A stretch of 64,000 bases of DNA from Brachionus koreanus. Taxonomy: Eukaryota; Rotifera; Eurotatoria; Ploima; Brachionidae. The stretch spans positions 1,335,090 to 1,399,089 of the forward strand of contig PJRA01000196.1 of the NCBI GenBank assembly GCA_016987375.1, in the 5' to 3' direction. The position numbers and the translations under genes are program-made. Shown piece after piece: positions 44,765 to 54,473 of this stretch. The notes below the pieces were generated by a model. That model saw only the letters and a program-made list of their open reading frames with translations. It searched no databases and was not told where the DNA came from. Each line of letters starts with the position of its first letter. Positions within the stretch are counted from its first letter, which is position 1.

Positions 44765-45590
44765 TTGAATTTTTTTAATCAATGTAATTTTGGAAATATT
44801 AAAAAAGCACTTCTTTCTTTAAAAAAACAATGGAAAATAAAATCCATTATTATTCAGTATTTTTACGATATGCCTAGAAAAAACAAAACAAACAATGAAT
44901 ACTCCCTTCTTTTTGCAGACGACCTTGTCACCTTTTCTATTTATAAAAAACAGTGTAATTTAGAAGATAAAATCAATAAATACTTGAATGATCTAGAACA
45001 GTGGCTTCGCAACTGGAAAATGAAAACATCAATTGAAAAGTCTTGTTCGATGGTCTTTTCAAAACAAAACAAGGAAAAGGCTGGTCTAAACTTAAGAGTC
45101 TATGGAAATAAAATTACTAGACAAAAAGAGACAAAATTTCTTGGGTTAAAATTGGATTCTAAATTAAATTTTAAACCAATGATAGATGGAGGAACATTGT
45201 AATTCAAGGCTCAATTTAATAAAGATTTTATCGAATAAAAAATGGTGTCTAAATTATAAAAATTTAGAAAATCTTTAGTTGGATCCATTTTGGATTATAC
45301 TTTTACATGTCTTAACTCATTCTCTGAAATTAATATTAATAGATTACAGGTAATCCAAAATTCAGCTGTTCGGTCTATTCTAAATCTAAAATACGACACA
45401 CCCTCAAATATATTACATCACGAGGCCTTAAATAAGCTTAAATTACTAACAGTCTTCAATCGACTTTTTGAGTTGAGTGAGAGATATGTTGGATCAGGGT
45501 TGAGTCAGTTAAATTCACTTGTTGTAAATACGGTTTTGAATCAAGATATATCGAATACCCGACTCCGTTGTGTAATTGCTACCTAACTAT
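44765..45590 (+). pseudogene. LINE-type reverse transcriptase fossil
   Basis: The first frame (to 45202) contains EYSLLFADDLVTFSI, the FADD catalytic box of reverse transcriptase (usually YADD), then DLEQWLRNWKMKTSIEKS and KETKFLGLKLDSKLNF, the typical segments after it. After a frameshift near 45200 a second frame gives SILDYTFTCL, RLQVIQNSAVRSILNL and NRLFELSERYVGSGLSQLN to a stop. This is the C-terminal half of a non-LTR ORF2 of a family different from the 32868 fragment (NRLFELSERYV tail). A related tail lies at 57165-57385 on the minus strand. Confidence 0.7.
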
Positions 45591-45685
45591 TTCTTCTTTT
45601 TTCCCTGAACAATCAAACATCTAAAAATATGTATCTGTAACTAAATTTTATCCGTAACTTTAGTTTTAATTTTGATTTCCCTACA

Positions 45686-45703
45686 NNNNNNNNNNNNNNN
45701 NNN
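45686..45703. other. Assembly gap (18 N)
   Basis: Short run of N between the LINE fossil and AT-rich DNA upstream of HACL1. No gene is affected in the present models. Confidence 0.99.
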
Positions 45704-46014
45704 ATTTTTTTATCTTATCTTACTTTATTTTTATTTTTATTCATTTTTTTTTCTTTTTCTTTTTTTTAATCTGAAGGAGCTATAGCTCGGTACAGAAATT
45801 ACAAATAAATAATAAATAGTGTTCATTTATATTTTTGTATTTAACTTTTGTATATCTTAAATTATATATATTTTATATTTCGGCTACCAGGGTGGCCACT
45901 TTCTATTTTAGATAAATAAAGTTATTAAAATTCATTAATTATATCTTTTTAATTATTATTTGTAAAACACTTCACTATGCTATTTAATTTTTATAATTTT
46001 TTAATGCATATACT

Positions 46015-46225
46015 GTTTGACACGATTCCAGAGTTTTTACAAAGTATTTAAATTTGGGTGATACGAACCTTATATCAGATGGAACATTTTGCAGAACAAT
46101 TTTTTAAATCCTTAGAAAAAAAATATTTTAAGTTCAAATTTTTATTTGTTTGTAGCAGCACAAAGCAGCACCCCATTTTTTCACCAACAGAGTTGTAAAT
46201 ATATGGAATGGATTACCGTAAGAGG
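46015..46225 (+). repeat. Dispersed palindrome-tipped repeat, copy 4, with adjoining LINE tail fossil
   Basis: 46030-46110 carries gagtttttacaaagtattta, then a decayed palindrome (tgatacgaaccttatatca) and gatggaacattttgcagaac, aligning with copy 2. Directly after it, 46150-46225 translates to APHFFTNRVVNIWNGLP, the conserved WN-x-LP segment near the end of non-LTR ORF2 proteins, on the plus strand. The two pieces may belong to one element or be a chance junction. Confidence 0.45.
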
Positions 46226-46631
46226 TACAAAAATATCTATAAATCTTTATTTTTCGTTTATTTAAATAAATAAAAAAATCCTTGGCAAATAGCATATACT
46301 ATGACTTTAGGTATTTAAAGTTTAATTTGTTTAATAAAAATTAAATATTATATTTTATTTCGTTTAAACATAATTGAAGACAAAAATCATGTGTGTTAAC
46401 ATCAGTTTAATGTATATGAAATATTATAATTTGAATAAAATAGCTATCTTTTAAACTAAAAAAAAATTGTTTAAAGTCAACTAAAAACAAAAGTTAATAA
46501 TGAATTTTCTAAAAGTTCTAAATTTGAAAAAAAATAATTTTATAAAGTAAATTGAATAGTTAAAATAATTAAAAAATAAATATGATTTAAAATTTTTTTC
46601 AATATAAACTTTAAGTCCAAAACGATTTGCT

Positions 46632-49600
46632 ATGATAAAAATGAGCCAAGATAAATTAGACGGAGCTGGTCTTATTGCAAAAAGCTTAAGAGAACAAGGC
46701 GTTGAGTATATGTTCGGAGTGGTTGGTATTCCTGTAATTGAAATAGCCCTTAGAGCTCAACAGTATGGTATCAAATATGTAGGCATGCGAAATGAACAAT
46801 CAGCAAGTTACGCTGCTTCGGCAATAGGATACTTGACCAGAAAGTATTAGTTCTTAAAAAATTTAAGCATACATTTAAACATATTTGTAAAGACCAGCTG
46901 TTGCTCTATGTGTATCAGGTCCTGGTTTTGTGCATACATTGGCCGGTATGGCTAATGCAAATGAGAACGCTTGGCCCTTGTTGGTTGTTGGAGGATCATC
47001 CGATTTAGGCCAAGAAAGTCAGGGTGCTTTTCAAGAATATCCTCAAGTTGCACTAGGAAAAAATTTTGCCAAATATTCGGCTAGACCATCAAGTTTGTCA
47101 AATATTCCATTTTTTGTTGAAAAAGCATTTCGAACAGCCACTTATGGCCGACCAGGCACTGCATACCTTGACTTTCCTGCTGAGATGATCACTTCAACCA
47201 TTGAACCAGACGAAGTTGCTTGTTCAGCACTGTGCGGTGAAGCACCAAGACCTTTGACTTCGGAAGAAAATTTGCAAAAAGTCTATGAAGCTTTAAAAGA
47301 AGCCAAAAAACCGTTGATAATCATTGGAAAAGGTGCTGCTTATTCTCAAGCTGAAAAAGAAATAAATAAACTTGTTGAATCATTGGGGATACCATTTTTG
47401 CCTAGTCCAATGGGCAAGGGTGTGGTCGATGATGACCATTCTTTGTGTGTAAGTGCAGCTCGATCAACGTAATTAAATAAAAAATTTGCTTTTTTAATTT
47501 TAAAATTTTATTTTTAAAAAAGAGCTTTAAAAGAGGCTGATTTGATTGTTTTATTAGGTGCAAGGCTGAACTGGATGCTTCATTTTGGTCAACCACCTCG
47601 TTTTGCTGAAAAAGTAAAAATTATTCAAGTTGATTTGAATGCAGAGGAGTTGGGAAACAATACAACTGATTGTATCAAAATTCAAGCAGATTTAAAATCG
47701 TTTGGTAAACAGGTAATTTTGACAAGAAAAAAACTCAATTTTATTTTTGATTAAATTAAATAAAAAATTTAGATGAATGACTTTTTAGATGGTAAAAAAA
47801 TACACATTGATAGACAATGGTGGGATCTATTGGCAAAAAAAGTCGAGAAAAACAAAAATGTTATTCAATCTATGGCAAATGATTCCACTTTGCCTTTGAA
47901 TTATTATGCTGCTTATGCACAAATAAAAAAAGTTCTACCAAAAAATAGCATCATTGTGTCTGAAGGTGCCAACACTATGGACACTAGTCGTAGTATCATG
48001 AATCATTCGGAACCAAGACATAGGTATGATAAAGTTTTTATTTTTTTTTCATGAATATTTTCACACGATTCCTATTTATTTTCATAAATGTATGCGTGAT
48101 TTGTTCGAAATTGATTTATCTCGCTTCAAAATCATAATTTTATTTTTATTCAAAAAAATAACTTATTTTCTTTTTAGGGAATCTAATGCTGTTGTTCATT
48201 ATATCGTATTGTGTAACAGATTTTTTTTTATCTTTATTTGAGTTTGAATTTCAGTAAAGTGGGATAATTTGAAGCAATTTTTTTAGACTAAAAGCCAAAA
48301 TTCCCGTTCAAATCCCCTAACGTGGTGCTATTAGTAATAACGAAAAAAAAGAGCTATTTTTCTTCAGTAAAATGGAGAATAATCATATTACAAAAGAGAA
48401 CATATTTTATTAAACATCACATAAAAAATAATTAATTTTCACATAAATCATTAGCAGTAAAAAAATTCTAAAGTTAAAAATTGTTCCTATCACAGAACTA
48501 TTTAGAGTATCATAAATTTTTATAAAGTATCACAAAAAAGATTGAAGTGTCACAGTATAAATTTTTGACCAAATTTCGAGTCATTTTACTTAGACTAATC
48601 ACTTTCATTTGCTGAAAATTGTCAACAAACTATATTTGTGGAAATTTGAACCTTTTTTTGAAGTTGAGTCTTCGGTTGTGACTTTAGAATGTGAGACTCA
48701 ATTATTTGCTGTTTTGGTGTTCTTTGAATAAAGTTGAATTAATTAATATTTATTGTTACTTTTTGGATTTTGAAATTTAATAATGTCAATTGAAACGTGT
48801 GGTACTAAATTTGAATTTTTTAAATTTGAATTGTGGTACTAAACAGAATTGGCATACAATTATTTAAAACAAATTATTAATTAAATAAGGGTTATATTTA
48901 GAACAAATTTAGAACAAATTATTTTATTTAATGTTATTTATTTGACAAAAGTAACACAAGAGTTTCATTTGGCTGTTTTGTCAATGCTTTTGATGTAGTT
49001 TCGGACGACCTGGACGTCTTTTTCTTTCAAGAGGAATGTTCATAGCAATTTCTTTGAAGTTACAGAGTTCTAAAATTAGATAAATTAAATATTCATATTA
49101 AAAAAAATTTAAAATACTTGCATAGTCGAGAGCTTATGGCAATCACATGATCACATTTGTAGTTTTTTAACTACCCTGTGCAATTGCATCTACTCAATTC
49201 CCATTCTTTTTGGTTGATATTCACTACATAGAATGAATTAAAAAATCAATAAAATCATAGAAATTAGATATTGTCTCAAAACTTTGACTGGCGTAACGCT
49301 TTGCTTCAGAGTTTTCCAGAGTTAATTGCTCTTTTGATGGAATATAATATTTGATCTCAATTTTCAAAACTGGTTTATCTAGCCGTTGCCACTTGTAAGC
49401 ATTTGTCCAATCCTGTGTTGTAGAAAAAAATCTACAGAAAGGAAAATAAGTTTTACCTTTTCCTCAATTTTTTAAAATCGAGAAAAGAAATGACACTTTT
49501 ATTTATAATGGCAAAATAAGTTGTTTTTAAATAAAGTAAACTAATACAAAAATTAAATCTTTTGAGAATTTCATATTTTATACACATTTAATTTTTTTTA

Positions 49601-50851
49601 CATCTCCAGAATATGGCGCTATTTGAATCAAATAAATAGATTTAATTTTTATAAATGGAAAAAATAAATGATAATTTTATTTTTAATGGCAAAATTTGCT
49701 TTTTTTTTAAATAAAATTTATATTTTTATAAAACTGAATTGTTAGAAATGCAAAATTGAAAATAATCAACGATTTTCAAAATTTAAATCTAAATTGTCTG
49801 AAGATTTAGTGACATTTAAATTTTGATATATATTATCTTTAAAATGAGTGAATAGTTTTTAGAGGAAATAATGCCGAAATTTGAATAAAAGCTTCTTGAT
49901 TTAAATTTTGCATTTCTAGCAATTAATTCAGTTTTATAAAAAAAAATTAAAAATTTAATATAAAAAAAAACTAGTTTTGTGGACTAAATAGATTCATCAA
50001 TTTTTTTACTTGTTTTGGTAAGTCAAAATAAATATGCAATTAAAATAAAGTGAATTTAATAGAAAAATATTAAAAAAAGCACATTTTTTTAAATATGATC
50101 CGTGAAAATCTTAACGCAAAAAAGTTACAAATTGTTCTTTATTATTCTTAAAAATTTTGAAACCAATTCATTCTCAACTTATCAAAAATAAATTAGATTT
50201 TTTCTAAATAAACTCTTAAAAATAATTCTAATTAAAAATTGTGGTTTAATCAAAGATTGGATGCTGGCTCTTTCGGAACAATGGGAGTAGGAAGTGGCTT
50301 TGCTATTGCTGCTGCTTTGCACTGCAGGGACTACCATCCGAGCAAAAAAGTCATTTGCATTCAAGGAGACAGTGCTTTTGGCTTTGGTGGAATGGAAATA
50401 GAAACAGCATACAGATACAATTTACCAATTATTTTCATTATATTTAACAATAATGGAATTTACGGTGGTTTGGACACCGAGAGCTTTGCAGGACTTAAGG
50501 AATCTGGTGACCCGACTATAAAGTAAAATTTAGTTTAATAGATATATGTGTTTACTAATGTAAGCTTGTAGCTTGCCTCCAATGAGTCTAACAGCTGGTA
50601 TAAGATACGAAAAATTCGCCAATGCATTCGAAAACTTCAAAGGTTATTTTGTTCAAACACCAGATGAAATTTGCACAGCTCTTCGACAAGCTTTATCAGA
50701 AACAAGCACACCTTCAATAATCAACATTGAAATCAGTCCTTCAGCTGATAGAAAAGCACAGGTAAAATTGAAAAAGAAAGAAAAAAAAATTTTTCTCAAA
50801 TTAATTTGCATTCCTTAGGAATTTCCATGGTTAACCAAATCCAAATTATAA
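46632..50851 (+). CDS. HACL1: 2-hydroxyacyl-CoA lyase 1
   Basis: HACL1 is a thiamine-diphosphate enzyme of peroxisomal alpha-oxidation that cleaves 2-hydroxyacyl-CoA to formyl-CoA and a fatty aldehyde. Seven exons fit in phase: 46632-46843, 46893-47468, 47523-47712, 47773-48023, 50256-50522, 50572-50761 and 50819-50851, giving 572 residues (human 578). Motifs: [15 protein letters not shown] with the conserved early Glu and [16 protein letters not shown] (Pyr domain), [35 protein letters not shown] (central domain), [20 protein letters not shown], and the ThDP/Mg motif [13 protein letters not shown] ending NNNGIYGG. The product ends in SKL, a canonical PTS1 peroxisomal signal. Intron 4 is 2.2 kb and holds a MULE-type fossil on the opposite strand. 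An alternative start is the ATG at 46641. Confidence 0.93.
48981..49425 (-). pseudogene. MULE-type transposase C-terminal fossil: SWIM zinc finger plus AT-hook
   Basis: Minus-strand text reads [18 protein letters not shown], then in a shifted frame [10 protein letters not shown], a stop, and [16 protein letters not shown], which fits the SWIM pattern CxC-xn-CxH. After an AT-rich break with a TTTTAG acceptor-like junction comes [20 protein letters not shown] and RPKLHQKH to a stop at 48981. SWIM followed by a short basic RPGRP tail is the usual end of Mutator-like transposases. It lies in HACL1 intron 4, antisense. Repeated gtatcac/gtgtcac motifs at 48480-48560 may be part of the same element, but no matching far end was identified. 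Confidence 0.55.
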
Positions 50852-51203
50852 TGCATTGCATTTCCGTCATTATTATCAATTAAATAATAATTTTTGTTCA
50901 TAATATTTGCCGGCTCAAAGTGTGCATGTTAGCTTGTTTGAAATTATTTATTTTAGACGAATAAATGTTCTAAATTTTAATAATAAATTTTAACTTTATT
51001 TTTTTGTTTTTTTTTTTTTATAAATTATTCAAAATTTATATTACTAATAATAATAATAAGCTTGTCAAAATCATAAATTGAATATTTCGACTAAGACATA
51101 TAAGCTTTGATTGTATCTGTAAATTTCGGGTAATTAAAAATAAAAAAAAAATTTAATTTTTAGACAAAATTTATTGCTGCATAGAATGACAATATAGAGA
51201 CAA

Positions 51204-51650
51204 ATGGCGAATTACTTGCATTCATGGTCGCACTCTTCAGAAAGTCAATCAGACTCGATAGAACTAGAAACCCAAGATGATTTTTCCGATTCTTTCATGG
51301 ACCTGGAAATTCTTTCAAATGAGTTTTGCGAGGCAAACGTAAATCTGTGGGAATTTTTGCTAGAATTACTTGAAGACAAGCGATTTAGGCATGTAATCAG
51401 ATGGTCCGGACCTGGATTCAGCCAATACCATGACAACGAATTTATCCTGATTGATCCTCGTGAGGTGGCGAGGCTTTTTGCCATCCGATCCAACAAGCCT
51501 TTTACTCTTAATTACAGCAAATTTAACCGAATTCTTCGCTCTTATTACAACAAGAAAAAAATTCTATTCAAAATTAGTGGAAAATCAAACACATTTTCGT
51601 TTAGATTCAATGTATTGCCTTATCTTCATAAGTTAAGGCTAAATCATTAG
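51204..51650 (+). CDS. Minimal ETS-domain transcription factor
   Basis: A single-exon ORF of 148 residues. After a short acidic Ser-rich N-terminus (about 40 residues) there is one complete ETS winged-helix domain: LWEFLLELLEDKRFRHVIRW (helix 1 with the conserved Trp), FILIDPREVARLFAIRSNKP (helix 2), LNYSKFNRILRSYYNKKKIL (recognition helix with both DNA-contacting Arg residues of the RxLR motif) and TFSFRFNVLPYL (wing). The usual MNYEKLSRALRYYY is changed (SKFN, SYYN), and the ARLWGxRK segment reads ARLFAIRS, so it is a diverged family member. It would bind GGA-core DNA in the nucleus. There is no PNT domain, and the length is close to the bare domain. The subfamily cannot be assigned. Confidence 0.8.
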   Translation: MANYLHSWSHSSESQSDSIELETQDDFSDSFMDLEILSNEFCEANVNLWEFLLELLEDKRFRHVIRWSGPGFSQYHDNEFILIDPREVARLFAIRSNKPFTLNYSKFNRILRSYYNKKKILFKISGKSNTFSFRFNVLPYLHKLRLNH

Positions 51651-52833
51651 ACATGTTTTGAACATACCTTGTACCTATTGCTAGTGTAAATTCTATTTAG
51701 TACGTTTATTTTTGACAAATTTATTAACCAAGTTTTTCCAGAAAATTATTGATATTTTAACTCAGCTTTTTTTTGCAATAAATATAAAATAAAAATATTT
51801 ATCTTTTTTTTTATTAAAAATTCTAGTGATGTTGGTTAAGTTTGGTCAGCTGGTTACCAAATTTAGGTTAGCCAATTTTAGATTATCCAAAATTGACTAT
51901 TTTGATCGACCAAATTTCGACCTAAATTCAGTTATTTAGACTTTGTAATCTTTCTGAATTTTAATTACAAAATTTAAAGTACAATATTTAAAGTATAATT
52001 TTTGAATAAAATTAAATTCACGCTTTAATTTATCTTTAATAAAAATTATAATTGATCTTGATCCTAAACCATTTTTTTTTCAAAAAATGGAAAGTTTAAT
52101 TTCAGAGTTGTTTAAAAGTCACAAGTCTAGGACTTTTAATTTTATAAAAAAATTTCAAGTCCGTAAAAAGTTAATTTCGTCTTGGTATTTGCCGACCCCA
52201 ATTCTAAAAGTGCGCTTACTAACTCACATTTTTGCCGGTATCATAGTTTTCATAAGATTTTATAAATGTACTTTAATAAAAACAAATGTTAACTTTATTT
52301 TAAAAATGAAAATTAAAATATTATGTAAAAACTTCAAATTACTTTTATATTTTTAAAATTTTTCTTCTTTTCTTTAATTTTCTATGCAGTTTTATCTAAA
52401 AACGCAATTATCCGAATTTAATGAAATGTCATAAAAGAATTTTTTACATGTTTTAACAGCTTGTCACTAAAATAGAGTAATCTATTTTAAAGACATGTCA
52501 CTAAATTCCGATAATTACGTTAATTCCAATTTTTAGAAGTTTCAACTAGTTTAATTTTGAATAAAAATAAAATGGATTGTTAAATTTTTCTAACAATGTT
52601 CTTCCTTAAGTAATTAAAGGGTTTCATATAAATAGGCTGGCCTGAAAATTCTAATTAATTTGAATCATAAATATTGGTGAGAAATTTTTTTTAATTATTT
52701 TCTTTTTTAAACTACATCAATTTTTCATCTTATTTTTAAACTAATATTTTAAAGTTCAAAAATTTTTTCTTTCATTTTCAAAAATAAAATTTCTTAGAAA
52801 TAATGAATTTTTTAATTTTGAACTAATTTTAAG
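51651..52833. other. Intergenic, AT-rich
   Basis: Contains a short frame at 52087-52356 whose first 50 codons are moderately protein-like but with no recognised family, and otherwise low-complexity DNA. No supported gene. Confidence 0.35.
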
Positions 52834-53335
52834 TATAGTGAAACCTTGTTAATCCGACTTTATTCGAAGAGTCTGATTATGACGGATTATAGAGAATTCC
52901 GGCCGGACACTTAATAATCCAGAATTAATAAATTTCTAAAAAATGTCTGAATAAAAGAAATTTTTATGTACAGAATTTTATTTAATATCAAATATTTTCA
53001 TAGTTAACGGTTTTAGATTACTTATAACAAAAAATTATAAAATTTCATATTTAATTATTTTAAAAAAAAAATCGCTAAACTTGGTAAGATCCTAGTCCCA
53101 TTCTTTTTTTAAAATTATAAAGCCAACCGTTTGAGTATTTTCCATTCCGAATTCTAAACATTCACCAAAAACTTTGGCTTTTTCTTTAACTAAATCATCG
53201 TTGATGTTTAAACCATGTGCCCTAACGTCGGAAATCCATAGCTTTAAACATTCTTCAATCATTAGGAATCTACCATTTGTTAACCGCTTTGTATCAATCT
53301 CACTACTAGCCATCTTTTGTTTGCAACCCAGTCCA
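52834..53335 (-). pseudogene. Tigger/pogo-type transposon remnant: CENP-B HTH and one terminal repeat
   Basis: Minus-strand residues IEECLKLWISDVRAHGLNIN followed by DDLVKEKAKVFGE fit the second (CENP-B-type) helix-turn-helix of Tigger/pogo transposases (LxxWI...RxxGLxI...LxxKAxxF). A degenerate GFIILKKEWD segment resembles the following GWLxxFKKR motif. At 52834-52905 the sequence tatagtgaaaccttgttaat, then ccgactttattcgaagagtc and gacggattatagagaattcc, has the look of a pogo/Tigger terminal repeat at a TA. The transposase is truncated and lacks DDE. Confidence 0.5.
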
Positions 53336-53575
53336 CAAAGAGAATAGAAATTTTTTTCAAAATTTTTCCATCCAAACATGTAAGACCTAAATATTCTATA
53401 TTTTCTGCATCTGTCACCTTGCTTTTACTCAAAAAAAAACAAAACTTATCCATAGATTTCTCTTTACTGAAAGTAAGTGCAGTAGATTTATTGGCATTGA
53501 AGTCAAACTTCCATAATTTAACGAGTTGTTTAGTAACATTTGAAGAGAAAAATGCAAAGCCTAAAAGCAAAATAA
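53336..53575 (-). pseudogene. Reverse-transcriptase fragment fused to the Tigger remnant
   Basis: Minus-strand text NVTKQLVKLWKFDFNANKST, ALTFSKEKSM, then VTDAENIEYLGLTCLDGKIL corresponds to the segment after the catalytic box of a non-LTR reverse transcriptase (N-x-x-KS...F.K ... YLG). It runs directly into the CENP-B-type piece with a one-frame shift, so two unrelated transposon pieces abut near 53330-53380. Inactive. Confidence 0.5.
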
Positions 53576-53959
53576 ATTTTTTTAATCCATTTCATTTTTT
53601 TTCAATTTCTTTTGGTTTAAAGTGAATTTTTCAAAACTTCACTTACTCATTTAAAGTAAAATTTACTATTTTACTATTTTATACTTGCATACTTAAATAG
53701 CATCTTTCTAATGATTTTTAGACTCTCAATAGCCTAAGTCATATTTAATTTTAAAAAAAAACAGAATTGAGAATGATGTCTTTTTTTTGTTTATTTAATT
53801 CAAAAAAATTTTCTACGTTGAAAATTTAAAATTAAAATTTTGAAATTTTGGCTACTGCAATGTGATTAATAAAAAAAATGCCTATCAGCAACAACAGTAA
53901 TAGTGAAACATGTCTAGTTAAAAGTTTAAATTTATTAAAGTAAAAAGGGTACAAGAATA

Positions 53960-54320
53960 ATCTAAAAAATTTAATTGTGGTCATACAAGCCTTCAGAGGA
54001 AGAAAATGTCAAGTAGACCAGCCATTCTTGACACTTTGGCTACGGCTGTTGAAAACACCCCAAGCTACATACTAGCCAATTATCAAGTGACCTTTACACT
54101 TAGCGATCAATGAAATGAAGCCAATAGACAATGCTGAGTTGAGTTAATGATCGGACCCATCTTAACAAGCTTAATCAGTTATGAAAAGAGGAGCTTTTGA
54201 TAAAAAGGTGGTAATGTGTGTTTGGTCAAATTTCTAAGGGGTAATACACTTAAAGCTCATTTCAAAACGGCATTTAACTGTCCAAGACCAAATTTAAGAA
54301 GAGTGTTGTGAATTTTTGGC
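53960..54320 (+). pseudogene. Mariner-type transposase fossil
   Basis: Plus-strand frames contain VIQAFRGRKCQVDQPFLTLW and, after breaks, VMKRGAFDKKVVMCVWSNF, a stop, and GVIHLKLIS. The last part matches the KKVMLCVWWDxKGVIHxELL segment of mariner DDD transposases, which follows the first catalytic Asp. It is multiply interrupted and lies just downstream of the vWA gene's stop on the other strand. Confidence 0.5.
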
Positions 54321-54473
54321 TCCAAAAGCCGAATGATTTTTAAATTAATTAATAACAAAAAAAAATAAAATAAAAAGTTAGATCTTTATTTTTTATTTAT
54401 CTAAAATTAAAATCTAAATACTACAAAAATATTTTGTCACAGATTAAGAAAAAACTAATAACACATCTTCAAA

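Noticed and set aside
48285..48345. tRNA-like B box (gttcaaatcc)
   Set aside because: No matching acceptor stem, D arm or anticodon stem could be folded around it.
52087..52356. 89-codon plus-strand frame downstream of the ETS gene
   Set aside because: The first part is moderately protein-like but the second half is AT-run noise; no family, no splice evidence.
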